This document shows positions 35,348 through 43,787 of a stretch of DNA of 64,000 nucleotides, one piece after another. A program made the position numbers and the translations under genes. Origin of the DNA: Sneathiella chinensis. Its GTDB lineage: Bacteria; Pseudomonadota; Alphaproteobacteria; Sneathiellales; Sneathiellaceae. The stretch's first letter is position 1. Each line of letters opens with the position of its first letter. The notes below the pieces were generated by a model that was not told the origin of the DNA, ran no database searches, and worked only from the letters and a program-made list of their open reading frames with translations. The stretch is from assembly GCF_012720115.1 (NCBI RefSeq), contig NZ_VNWN01000008.1, positions 62,001 to 126,000 on the forward strand, written 5' to 3'.

Positions 35348-36552
35348 TCGTCCGTGACCTGATCCACCACGGTCAGAAACTCGCGGGTGAAATGATCCCA
35401 GTTCAGGTCTGTCTCAAAAAAATGCCGGGCCTGACGGGACATCCTGAACAAGGTTTCCTTGTCCTCCCAAAGCGCCAGAATTCGGTCTGCATATTGCTCC
35501 GGCGAGGCATCCTCCGGCATCAGGACCCCGGTCTTCCCATCCTTGATCACGCTGCCAACCCCGCCAATATCCGGCGCCACAGATGGGGTCGCGTAGGCGG
35601 CCGCCTCCGCATAGACCACACCAAACGCCTCGGCCCGGGTGGGCAATACAAAGAAAGAAGCCTCGCCAAATACCCGGTCGAACAGGCGCCGCTCTGACGC
35701 CTCGTCCTTGTTGATATCCTCAAGCACGGTAATCTGGCTGCTGTCCGGTATTTTCGGGTCCCGGCAACCGACAATGGTCAGTTCCGCGTTCAGCCCCGCT
35801 GCCCGGAGACAGGCGAACACCTCCAGCAGGAAATCGCCGCCCTTCCGGTTCCAGTCCCGCCCGACAAACAAGATCCTGCAGGTGCCGCCAAACTTGCGGG
35901 CAAGGTCCCTTTCCGACAGGGCCGGAACCTTTTCGATGTTGGGCCCCTGCAGGATGGTATGCACCTTTGCCGGATTGGCCCGGTAATCACGCACAACCGA
36001 ATCCGACGCCCAACGGGAAGTACAGACCACCGCAGCCGCCTTGTCGATAACGGCTTTCTCGATGTCCTCCCCCTGCTTTTCAAGCCATTTCCAAAGCCCG
36101 CTAAATTCGGGATAGAACCCGACCACCGCGGCAAAGGTGGCATCCGTCATATGGATGATGGGCACGTCTGTCGTGACCCCCGCCAGTTCAATGGAGGCGG
36201 CCACGCCAACGACAATCGCCGGCTCTACCCTCTCGATCTCGCGCTGAACCTCCGCCCCGATCCGCCGTGCATAAAACCGGGACCGGGTCAGATTGACCCC
36301 TGTCTTCCCGGTCAGGGCCGCAAGGCGCCGGACCACTTTCGAGACCAGCCGGAACCAGCCAAGCGACGTGGGGCGGCACACATGCACCGGCCCGCCCACA
36401 TGCTTTTCCAGATGGAGCCAGAAATAATGCGGCGTTCCCGACCAGTGGCGCGCCGTTGTTGGATCATATTTCGATACAAACAGGATTTTGTCAGGGGCAA
36501 GAGGTCGGTTCACCCGACACTGTTCCGTTTGCAGTGCTTTCCGTTGGTTCAT
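35338..36552 (-). CDS. GT4-family glycosyltransferase
   Basis: A 404-residue GT-B enzyme. Motifs of the GT4 C-terminal half are present: ILFVGRDWNRKGGDFLLEVF, then FFVLPTRAEAFGVVYAEAAAYATPSVAPDIGG with the EX7E pattern. The N-terminal half is the acceptor domain. Sugar unknown. The start at ATG 36552 is preferred on length (a longer hydrophobic frame exists upstream but lacks a ribosome-binding site). It is convergent with the GT2 gene and divergent from the methyltransferase. Confidence 0.88.
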   Translation of the reverse strand: MNQRKALQTEQCRVNRPLAPDKILFVSKYDPTTARHWSGTPHYFWLHLEKHVGGPVHVCRPTSLGWFRLVSKVVRRLAALTGKTGVNLTRSRFYARRIGAEVQREIERVEPAIVVGVAASIELAGVTTDVPIIHMTDATFAAVVGFYPEFSGLWKWLEKQGEDIEKAVIDKAAAVVCTSRWASDSVVRDYRANPAKVHTILQGPNIEKVPALSERDLARKFGGTCRILFVGRDWNRKGGDFLLEVFACLRAAGLNAELTIVGCRDPKIPDSSQITVLEDINKDEASERRLFDRVFGEASFFVLPTRAEAFGVVYAEAAAYATPSVAPDIGGVGSVIKDGKTGVLMPEDASPEQYADRILALWEDKETLFRMSRQARHFFETDLNWDHFTREFLTVVDQVTDDHD

Positions 36553-36718
36553 TGCTGACCCCGCTTTGGTTCCGGGAAACAGGCAGTACGCAACGTGAAA
36601 AACAATCAACGACACAGGCTGCATCACGCACTTCAGTTTGGTTAATTAGATAAGTGAGATATATTATTCAAGGACTGTATTGGAACCACTTAACAATAAC
36701 CAACGGCGAGACCCCGCA

Positions 36719-37390
36719 ATGATAGCCAACGGCTCCCAGAAACTGAAAAACCCCCCCTCCCTTCAGGAGACCCCAGAATATTTCGGACATCTGCGATCCG
36801 ATGTTCTGGCCCATGTCCCCGATGCCCTTTCCAGCGCGCTCAGCATTGGGTGCGGGCAAGGCCGGACCGAACGCGAACTGGTTGAAAAGGGCTGCCGCGT
36901 TGTCGGTATCGAACCGTCACAGGAAGCGGCCAGCCGGGCCAGCCTGAACGGCATCGATGTCATCGTGGATACGGCGGAAAACGGGGTAAAAAAATTACAG
37001 GGGCAACAGTTTGACTGCCTGATTCTGTCCGATGTCCTGGAGCATCTGGTCGATCCCGAGGCAACATTGGCGCAATGCCTGCCGCTGCTTCGCCCCGGCG
37101 GCAGGATCATCATCAGCATCCCGAATTTCCGGCATTACTCGGTCTTTCACGCGCTGTTTCTGAAAGGTGTGGTTCCCGACCGGGATGCCGGTATTTTCGA
37201 CCGCACCCATCTTCGCATTACCACCCGCAAGCTGGTGGAACGCTGGTACGGCACCCACCTGATCACTGCATCACCGCCGGACTACCAGTTCAGCGGCCGG
37301 TTGGAGCGGGGCCTTGCCACCCTCTGTTTCGGGCTGATGAACGAGTTTCTCGCCCGGCAGGTCATCGTCAGTGGCACCAAAACCAGATAA
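36719..37390 (+). CDS. Class I SAM-dependent methyltransferase
   Basis: A 223-residue methyltransferase with motif I SIGCGQGRTEREL (about 41-53), a VVGIEPSQEAASRA acidic loop, and DCLILSDVLEHLVDPEATL, the Methyltransf_11/23 post-motif. It is probably involved in decorating the EPS or a sugar intermediate, judged only from position. The C-terminal RTHLRITTRKLVERW is common in the family. The ATG at 36719 has a GGCGAG site; a TTG at 36680 is less likely. Confidence 0.85.
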   Translation: MIANGSQKLKNPPSLQETPEYFGHLRSDVLAHVPDALSSALSIGCGQGRTERELVEKGCRVVGIEPSQEAASRASLNGIDVIVDTAENGVKKLQGQQFDCLILSDVLEHLVDPEATLAQCLPLLRPGGRIIISIPNFRHYSVFHALFLKGVVPDRDAGIFDRTHLRITTRKLVERWYGTHLITASPPDYQFSGRLERGLATLCFGLMNEFLARQVIVSGTKTR

Positions 37391-37403
37391 GACACACCGC
37401 ACA

Positions 37404-37438
37404 ATAAAAAATGGCCCCCCTCTTGCGAGGGAGACCAT
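37404..37438 (-). terminator. Intrinsic terminator of the 1381-residue RTX gene
   Basis: On the minus strand ATGGTCTCCCTC and GAGGGGGCCAT form a long stem (about 11 pairs, one bulge) with a GCAA tetraloop, followed by TTTTTATT. It lies 38 bases after the stop of the giant gene. It may also slow transcription of the methyltransferase gene from the other side. Confidence 0.88.
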
Positions 37439-37475
37439 CTCTGTTAGTCGATCATCAAAGTTGATGAGCGGGTCT

Positions 37476-40400
37476 TTAGAAGCTGAAGTCTGAGTGATCC
37501 AGATCCTTCAGGTTGACCCCGACCAGTTCCACTTCCATATCCGCGATCTGGTCACCGTCCAGATCGATGGACAGGATGTCTGTGGCGTCATCGAAGCGGG
37601 CCTGTGTCTGCTCAAGACCCAGATCCATTTCCAGCAGGTCATCATACTGGTCCACAAACTCGGTGCGGTCGAAGGTGTTGTCCGCCGCCTGGCTCATGTC
37701 TACAGCCTGATCAAGGATGCTGACATCGGCAACCTCACCGTCCAGCGGCATGGCCCAGAGAGTTGACCCCGCTGTTACATCCCAGCCACCGGAGCTTCCG
37801 ATATCCACAGAGGCACCAGAGCCCTTATAGATATTTTCACCGTCCAGCCAGACTTCCAGCGTTCCCGCTGACTTGTCCAGAACAACCTGTGTGTCGTGCC
37901 AGCCGGTTTCCTTCAGAACATCCTGCAACACGGTGGTCTTGGTTGTTCCGTCGGTCTGGCGCAGGGTGATTTCCAGATCGTTGTTGTTGACCACAATGCC
38001 ATACTGCAAGTGGTTCCAGAGCAACGCCTGGGCACCGCCCCCAAGGGTGTTCAGATCGAACGTCACGCTCAGGGTCATGTCATCCAGGTTAAAGAACCCC
38101 GGATCCCGTCCCAGATTGATCGTGCCGTCACCAAGGGCATTCGCGGCAGATTCCAGCAGCTCGGTCTTGCTCAGGTGTGACATGTCCGGTGCATAGAACT
38201 GCTGATCACCAATAAAGTTGAAGCTGTTCTTCACAAGGCCATCCAGATGGATTTTCTCGTTTGCACTGATCGCGTTGAAATCCATGATCTTGTCACGGCC
38301 AGCCCCAACCGGAGAGTCCTGCTCGCTGGAGAAGACAAATGTGTCTGCCCCTGTGCCACCGGTCAGGATATCCCGACCAAGACCACCGTTCAGGATATCG
38401 GCACCGGCACCACCGTTCAGGTTGTCGTTGCCGGCGAACCCGCGGATCACATCCGCACCGTCCGTACCCACAATGGTGTTGTTGCCACTGTCACCGGTCA
38501 GGCCATCCTTGTCCGCAACCAGAATTCCAACATCCGCACCGGCGTCATAGCCCGGCTTCGGTTCGAACAGCATCGGATCATCAGACGTGAAGTTCAGATC
38601 GCCTGTGAACAGGTCATCATAGTGAATGCCGCCAATACCGTCATTCTTGGTAATGATGTTGCCATTGATAACCGCACCCGGAGCATTGCCCATCAGCAAG
38701 GCGTTGGTGATGTTGTCATAGATTTCGGCATTGGTCGCATTGTCCACCTTGATCCATGTGTCACGGTTTGTATCCGTGTGCGAGATGACCGTGTTGTTGT
38801 TCAGCTGCAACCCGTCCACACCGGAAATGGTGATCCCGTGATAGGCGGACTGATAAACAACGTTGTTCTCGATAACAAAGTTCTTGTTGGTATAAGGCGA
38901 TGTTGCCGTAATAAAGATACCCTGTACCGGATCACCGCCTGACTGCGCCATGAAGTTGTTGCTGATGGTCACATTCTCGGAGTTCTGATCCGCACCAACC
39001 AGCCAGAACTGGATATAGTCCGGGTGATCTTCGCCAATCGGATAGAAATCCGCAAAGTTGTTGCCATCAATCAGCACATCCTGAACCCCGACGAAGTTCA
39101 ACCCGTCAGACTGGATATCATGCAGATCGTTGCCGGAAACATTCAGGCCATTGACCGTATCGAACAGCGCACCGCGTGTGGTGTTGTAGAATTCACTGTT
39201 GGTCACGGAAATGTTGTCACTGTGATCCGCGAACAAACCGATCATACCAGCATTCTGCTGACCTGCGCCCCCGAAGAAGTCACAGTTGTCGAACGAGATG
39301 CCATCCGCATTCTTGGTCCGGACGATATACATGTTCCAGAAGGTCTCGCCGATGCTGTCCGCACGGAAGTCGATGCCTTCAAAACTCAGGTTGCTGGACC
39401 CTTCGATATTCACATTGGCCATACGGGCCGGGTTTGCCGGGTCCGCAGACATGATCGTGATTTCCTGTGCCGGATTGATCCCCTTCAGGGACAGCCCGAC
39501 ATAGTCACCGGCTTTCAGCATGATCGTCGCGCCAGCATTGGCGGATGTCAGAGCTGCCAGCAATTCGGCTTTTGACGATACATAGATCACATCGCCGCCA
39601 TTGCCCGGCTCTGTCGGATCAGTCGGTTCCACCGGATCAACCGGATCGACAGGGTCAACGGGATCGACCGGATCAACCGGGTCGACGGGATCAACCGGAT
39701 CGACCGGATCAACAGGGTCAACCGGATCAGTCGGCTCAACCGGATCGGTTGTATTACCGCCATCGCTGTCGCCTTCTGCCGCATCCAGTTCTTCCATACG
39801 GTCAACCAGTGACTGGCTGCCATCAATATCGGCGGCGTCATCCAGAATGGACACGTCGGCAATCTCGCCCTGGAATTCCTGTCCCCACGGGGTCCCGCCT
39901 GCGGTCACATCCCAATGGGACGGATCGGAGAAATCAAGACCATTGCTGGAGCCGGAATAGACGCTCTGTCCATCCACAAAGAATTCAACCGTGCCTTCAT
40001 CGCCGTTCAGGACAACCTGCACATCGTGCCAGCCAGCTGTGTCAAACACATCGGCAACACTGATATAGCGCAGGGTACCGTCCGTCTGACGCAGGGCCAC
40101 CTGAAGGTCGTTCCCATTGATGTTGATGCCATACTGCATGTGGTTCCACAGCAGGGACTGCTTGGGGCCTGTCAGGCTGTCCATGCAGAAGGTCACGCTC
40201 AAGGTCGCATTCTTCATGCCAAACATGGACGGGTCCCGGCCAAGATTGACCACACCGGCACCGAACTGGTCGGCAGCCTTTTCAAGCTGGTCGATCTCGC
40301 TTTCGGTCGGACCGGACGGGTCCGTCGGGTCGGTCGGTTCAACCGGATCAACCGGATCAACCGGGTCGACGGGGTCAACCGGATCGACAGGATCAACCGG

Positions 40401-41621
40401 GTCCACAGGGTCGGTCGGCTCTTCCGTGCCACCAAAAGGTGTTTCCAGTTTGATGCTGGTATCCTTTTCATCCATGTCGTACATGCGTTCGACAAGGCTT
40501 TGTGATCCATCCACATCGACAGCGTCATGAATGATGGAAATATCGGCGATGTCACCGTGGAATTCATCACCCCACAGGGTTGAACCCGCCGTTACATCCC
40601 AGTGTTTCGGGCCGGACAGTTCAAGACCTTTCGCGCTGCCGCTATACACAGATTCGCCATCAACGAAAAATTCGAGACTATTGGCTTCCTTGTCGAATAC
40701 CACCTGCACGTCGTGCCAGCCGGATTCCTGGAAAACATCGCGAACGGTGATCCGCTGCAACTGGCCATTGGCCTTGCGGAAGGCAATCTGCAGGTCGTCA
40801 TCGTTGACAACAATGCCATACTGCATGTGGTTCCACAGAAGGGTCTGCTTGCCGCCGTCCAGACTGTCCAGCGAGAAGGTCGCGCTCAGGGTCAGCTTGT
40901 CAGACCCGAACAGGGACGGGTCGCGGCCCAGATTGACCATGCCATCGCCAAAGTCAGCCACAGCGTTGGCCAGATATTCCTCATCGGACAGGGTCGGCGC
41001 TGTCGGGTCGGTTGTACCCGTACCGGTATCGCCTGTATCCGGAACCAGAGACGGGTCAATCTTCGCCGCTGTGTCTGTTTCATCCAGCGCAAACATGCGC
41101 TCATCAATGGTTGAATTCGCGTCGATTTCAACGGCTTCATCCAGAATGGAAACGTCCGCGATCTGGCCGTCCAGTTCACCGCCCCAAGGCGTACCACCAG
41201 CGGTCACATCCCAATGGCTGGGAGCGCTCAGTTCATAGTTGCTGGAATCGCCCTGATAGACAACGGCGCCATCGGCAACAATTTTCAGGGTGTTGCTGGC
41301 ACCGTCATTGATGATCTGAACATCATGCCAGCCTGCTTCGGTATAAACACCCGGAACAGAAATATAGTCCAAAGAACCATCAGCCGTCCGAATGGCGATT
41401 TTCAAACCGTCATTCTGAACTTCAATGCTGTATTGCATATGGTTCCAGAGAAGAGCCTGATTTCCACCGTTCAAGCTGTTCAGCTCGAACGTGACACTCA
41501 AGGTGAAGTCCTGCATTCCAAACAGGGAGGCATCACGGCCCAGATTTACAACACCTTTTCCGAAATGGGTGGCAGATTGATTAAAAAGTTCATTAACAGA
41601 ATTCGAGATTGCAGAACTCAT
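37476..41621 (-). CDS. Giant secreted LamG/beta-helix/RTX protein
   Basis: A 1381-residue protein with no N-terminal signal peptide. In order: LamG-like jelly rolls at about 20-185, 223-393 and 452-612, each with the shared VNLGRDxSxFG, LLWNHMQYxI and HWDVTAGxTxWG motifs; DPV-rich linkers at 401-439 and 626-672; a right-handed beta-helix at about 678-1020; RTX calcium-binding repeats GFAGNDNLNGGAGADILNGG at about 1060-1095; a fourth LamG-like unit at about 1160-1315; and a C-terminal segment with DLDGDQIADMEV and the final DFSF, as in type I secretion targets. The beta-helix resembles polysaccharide lyases and C5-epimerases, so it may cut or remodel the EPS while LamG units bind it; that is inference. 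A GGAGA site precedes ATG 41621. The nearby type I exporter is the likely route. Confidence 0.9.
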   Translation of the reverse strand: MSSAISNSVNELFNQSATHFGKGVVNLGRDASLFGMQDFTLSVTFELNSLNGGNQALLWNHMQYSIEVQNDGLKIAIRTADGSLDYISVPGVYTEAGWHDVQIINDGASNTLKIVADGAVVYQGDSSNYELSAPSHWDVTAGGTPWGGELDGQIADVSILDEAVEIDANSTIDERMFALDETDTAAKIDPSLVPDTGDTGTGTTDPTAPTLSDEEYLANAVADFGDGMVNLGRDPSLFGSDKLTLSATFSLDSLDGGKQTLLWNHMQYGIVVNDDDLQIAFRKANGQLQRITVRDVFQESGWHDVQVVFDKEANSLEFFVDGESVYSGSAKGLELSGPKHWDVTAGSTLWGDEFHGDIADISIIHDAVDVDGSQSLVERMYDMDEKDTSIKLETPFGGTEEPTDPVDPVDPVDPVDPVDPVDPVDPVEPTDPTDPSGPTESEIDQLEKAADQFGAGVVNLGRDPSMFGMKNATLSVTFCMDSLTGPKQSLLWNHMQYGININGNDLQVALRQTDGTLRYISVADVFDTAGWHDVQVVLNGDEGTVEFFVDGQSVYSGSSNGLDFSDPSHWDVTAGGTPWGQEFQGEIADVSILDDAADIDGSQSLVDRMEELDAAEGDSDGGNTTDPVEPTDPVDPVDPVDPVDPVDPVDPVDPVDPVDPVDPVEPTDPTEPGNGGDVIYVSSKAELLAALTSANAGATIMLKAGDYVGLSLKGINPAQEITIMSADPANPARMANVNIEGSSNLSFEGIDFRADSIGETFWNMYIVRTKNADGISFDNCDFFGGAGQQNAGMIGLFADHSDNISVTNSEFYNTTRGALFDTVNGLNVSGNDLHDIQSDGLNFVGVQDVLIDGNNFADFYPIGEDHPDYIQFWLVGADQNSENVTISNNFMAQSGGDPVQGIFITATSPYTNKNFVIENNVVYQSAYHGITISGVDGLQLNNNTVISHTDTNRDTWIKVDNATNAEIYDNITNALLMGNAPGAVINGNIITKNDGIGGIHYDDLFTGDLNFTSDDPMLFEPKPGYDAGADVGILVADKDGLTGDSGNNTIVGTDGADVIRGFAGNDNLNGGAGADILNGGLGRDILTGGTGADTFVFSSEQDSPVGAGRDKIMDFNAISANEKIHLDGLVKNSFNFIGDQQFYAPDMSHLSKTELLESAANALGDGTINLGRDPGFFNLDDMTLSVTFDLNTLGGGAQALLWNHLQYGIVVNNNDLEITLRQTDGTTKTTVLQDVLKETGWHDTQVVLDKSAGTLEVWLDGENIYKGSGASVDIGSSGGWDVTAGSTLWAMPLDGEVADVSILDQAVDMSQAADNTFDRTEFVDQYDDLLEMDLGLEQTQARFDDATDILSIDLDGDQIADMEVELVGVNLKDLDHSDFSF
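39606..39746 (-). repeat. DPV-encoding 9-bp tandem repeat, linker before the beta-helix
   Basis: About fifteen copies of a 9-base unit (GAT CCN GTN-like on the minus strand) encode a long Asp-Pro-Val linker at residues 626-672, bounded by VEPTD variants. Codon choice varies among copies, so the repeat is old or selected at protein level. It lies between the third LamG unit and the beta-helix. Confidence 0.9.
40305..40421 (-). repeat. DPV-encoding 9-bp tandem repeat, linker between LamG units 2 and 3
   Basis: About ten copies of the same 9-base unit as at 39606-39746, encoding residues 401-439. The matching sequence of the two linkers makes recombination or slippage between them possible. Confidence 0.9.
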
Positions 41622-41997
41622 TCGATTTTCTCTCCAGATTGCGGGCACCGAAATTGCGGGCCCGCGAGGTACATCAACTAGCAAGGAGAAGAAATTAGGA
41701 ACAACTCATAAATAAAAGGTTACCAGCCACAAAAATATTAAATATAAAATTGCAATAAAAAAGAAATCAAACTACTGATTAAACTACAAAAAGTTGTACA
41801 CACTCAAAAAGGAAACAAAATACATTAACTTTTTGAATGCCAAAATTTACAAATTGCAAAATTATACCATCGCGAAAAGCTAGCATCGCAATCTTTACTC
41901 TAAAACTATTGACGCTTTATTTCGTCACTACAGTAATAGAGAAAGATTACCCGCGCACTGTTCGCACCCCCTAATTTAAAGGGAGCTACTTTTCCTT
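41622..41997. other. AT-rich region upstream of the giant secreted protein
   Basis: No gene seen. It is strongly AT-rich, with a 9-bp inverted pair CAAAAAGTT (41787-41795) and AACTTTTTG (41827-41835). It must hold the promoter of the leftward giant gene and may hold one for the small rightward frame at 42024. I could not fix -10/-35 boxes with confidence. Confidence 0.6.
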
Positions 41998-42017
41998 ACC
42001 TCTTACATTCAAGAGGT
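41998..42017 (+). promoter_or_regulatory. Hairpin that would hide the ribosome-binding site of the small frame at 42024
   Basis: ACCTCTT and AAGAGGT form a perfect 7-bp stem with a 6-base ACATTC loop. The right arm AAGAGGT is the Shine-Dalgarno sequence for the ATG at 42024, six bases downstream. Such a layout can give translational control, for example by temperature or an sRNA. Confidence 0.55.
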
Positions 42018-42023
42018 GCTAAT

Positions 42024-42260
42024 ATGGATGTGGACGATCTGCCGGTCGGCCTTAATCCGACTAGCTGGCTGAAACCATGTTTTTATGAAGAGTCCCCTCT
42101 CCTATCTGATTGGGCAATAAATAGACCCGCATACAATACTTCGTATCCGGGGCGCCATCCGGGAACACCGCTCGGCTCTTTCGCTATTGTGCCGATGCCG
42201 TGTGTTCCTTTCGACGCAGCCTATTCTCCAAAAAAACATGGCGCTAATTGGGCATATTAG
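42024..42260 (+). CDS. Small hypothetical protein (78 residues)
   Basis: A 78-residue frame, MDVDDLPVGLNPTSWL at the start, rich in Pro, Tyr and Trp and ending in ANWAY. It has no signal peptide or membrane helix and matches no family I know. Evidence that it is real: an AGAGGTG ribosome-binding site at the right distance and a stem that covers it. Evidence against: no homology, short, lies in a GC-poor intergenic island. It could be a small protein linked to the secreted RTX protein or a chance frame. The flanking bases 42261-42380 show no other gene. Confidence 0.35.
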   Translation: MDVDDLPVGLNPTSWLKPCFYEESPLLSDWAINRPAYNTSYPGRHPGTPLGSFAIVPMPCVPFDAAYSPKKHGANWAY

Positions 42261-42380
42261 GGAAAAACGGGGGATTCTCGGTCATCTTTTTGTGACATTT
42301 TCCGAATATGTGACATAAGGCGCCAAATCACACAACCACACCACATGCTGATTACATAATATGACGCCTTCATCTGATCC

Positions 42381-43241
42381 CTACTCGAATTCAGGCTCTT
42401 GCCACCACGGATAATAAGGCGGCATGTCGCTGGAGGGCTTCATGGTGAATCGGGCCGGGCGTTTTTCAAGGAAGGCCGTCACCCCTTCCTTCACATCCGG
42501 GCTTTGCCCCATATGGTAAATGCCCCGGCTATCCACCTTGTGGGCCTCCATGGGGTGATCCGCCCCCAGCATGCGCCACATCATCTGACGACTGAGCGCC
42601 ACGGAAACCGCAGAAGTTTCTGAAATAAAGCTCCGCGCCAACTCCCGAGCCGCCACCATCAGGTCTTCCGGTTCATGCAGGGACTTGACCAGTCCGCCCT
42701 CTTTCGCCTCGGAAGCGGGGAACACCCGACCGGAATAAACCCATTCCAGCGCCTGTGAAATTCCGACAACCCTTGGCAGGAACCAGCTACTGCAGGCTTC
42801 GGGTACAATCCCCCGGCGGGAGAAAACAAACCCGATCCGCGCCTGTGTCGAGGCAATCCGCACATCCATGGGCAGGGTCATGGTCGCTCCGATCCCGACG
42901 GCGGCCCCGTTGATGGCGCCAATAATGGGTTTCTTGCACTGGAACATGCGCAAGGTTACCTGACCGCCGCCATCGCGGTGCACTTTGGTCTCGGCCGTGA
43001 CGCCCTGGGCGTCATAATCGAATGTTTCCTTCCCCTTGCCAAGATCGGCTCCGGCGCAAAAGGCACGGCCCGCGCCGGTCACGATGATGGCCCGAACGGA
43101 ATCGTCCTCATCGGCCCGGTCATAGGCATCAATCAATTCATCCCGCATGATCGAGGTGAATGCGTTCATATTGTCCGGCCGGTTCAACGTAATGACCAGA
43201 ATACCGTCTTCTACTTCATAGGTTATGTGCTGATAGGACAT
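42381..43241 (-). CDS. Enoyl-CoA hydratase/isomerase (crotonase) family protein
   Basis: A 286-residue crotonase-fold enzyme, expected to hydrate 2-enoyl-CoA or act on a related acyl-CoA. The oxyanion-hole regions are GRAFCAGADLGKG (about 58-70) and IGAINGAAVGIGATMTLPMDVRIAS (about 107-131); the region with the catalytic glutamates reads IVPEACSSWFLPRVVG, with one Glu retained. The C-terminal trimerisation part is slightly longer than usual, ending PPYYPWWQEPEFE. It has a GGAG site before ATG 43241. It is probably a monocistronic beta-oxidation or side-chain enzyme; its exact substrate is open. Confidence 0.88.
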   Translation of the reverse strand: MSYQHITYEVEDGILVITLNRPDNMNAFTSIMRDELIDAYDRADEDDSVRAIIVTGAGRAFCAGADLGKGKETFDYDAQGVTAETKVHRDGGGQVTLRMFQCKKPIIGAINGAAVGIGATMTLPMDVRIASTQARIGFVFSRRGIVPEACSSWFLPRVVGISQALEWVYSGRVFPASEAKEGGLVKSLHEPEDLMVAARELARSFISETSAVSVALSRQMMWRMLGADHPMEAHKVDSRGIYHMGQSPDVKEGVTAFLEKRPARFTMKPSSDMPPYYPWWQEPEFE

Positions 43242-43271
43242 CAGGGCGCTCCTTTTTTCTTATTTGTTCTG

Positions 43272-43297
43272 AAGGGCCTGATCCCAAACAGGCCCTT
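43272..43297. promoter_or_regulatory. Perfect 9-bp inverted repeat in the divergent promoter region
   Basis: AAGGGCCTG and CAGGCCCTT flank an 8-base ATCCCAAA spacer. It lies 31-56 bases upstream of the crotonase start and about 140 bases upstream of the DOPA-dioxygenase-like gene. The right arm runs into TTTTC, so it looks like a rightward terminator, yet no gene ends here. It could be a regulator site or a leader structure. Confidence 0.5.
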
Positions 43298-43435
43298 TTC
43301 CTCACCTGTGGGAAAAGAGTAGAAGCAAAACCTGAAAAAGTCACCCTTCAACGATTAACAAAGCCCCCCTGCTCGTCCTATACTTGTCAGGCATCAGCAG
43401 AAGAAAGCCGACCCGCAGAAATCAAGGACTGTATC

Positions 43436-43777
43436 GTGAGCACCCCCATCTCCAATATCGAAGGCTACCACGCCCATATCTACTACACCCCGGAAACCCG
43501 CAGACAGGCCGAGAAAATCCGCGAGATCATGGGCAGCAAATTCGAGGTCATTCTGGGGCGCTGGCATGACAAACCGGTCGGCCCTCACCCGATTTCCATG
43601 TATCAGGTCGCCTTCTCCATCGCCGAATTTGAACGGCTTGTGCCGTGGCTGATGCTGAACCACAAGGATCTGGATGTCCTGATCCATCCACTGACCGGGA
43701 ACGACCTCGCCGATCATTCAGACTTCGCCCTGTGGCTCGGCAACAAACAGCCCCTCGACCTGTCCCGTCTGGTCTGA
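43436..43777 (+). CDS. DOPA 4,5-dioxygenase family protein
   Basis: A 113-residue protein with the whole DOPA-dioxygenase family fold: NIEGYHAHIYYTPETR at the start (the H-x-H metal motif), GRWHDKPVGPHPISMYQV in the middle (W-H-x-x-P-x-G-P-H-P), and DLDVLIHPLTGNDLADH with His ligands near the end. In plants and fungi the family opens the DOPA ring to make betalamic or muscaflavin pigments; bacterial members act on aromatic or unknown substrates. The start is GTG 43436 with AAGGA upstream (around 43423-43427). The following gene starts 10 bases on, so they are probably co-transcribed. Confidence 0.9.
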   Translation: MSTPISNIEGYHAHIYYTPETRRQAEKIREIMGSKFEVILGRWHDKPVGPHPISMYQVAFSIAEFERLVPWLMLNHKDLDVLIHPLTGNDLADHSDFALWLGNKQPLDLSRLV

Positions 43778-43787
43778 CGATAGTCCC

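Noticed and set aside
39601-39960. Plus-strand frame with a GST-repeat peptide
   Set aside because: It is the opposite-strand reading of the DPV linker of the giant secreted protein; there is no ribosome-binding site and the repeat is explained by the minus-strand gene.
37476-41621. Giant protein as an exosortase substrate
   Set aside because: Its C-terminus ends in an acidic DLDHSDFSF stretch without a hydrophobic helix or basic tail, so it fits type I export, not exosortase sorting.
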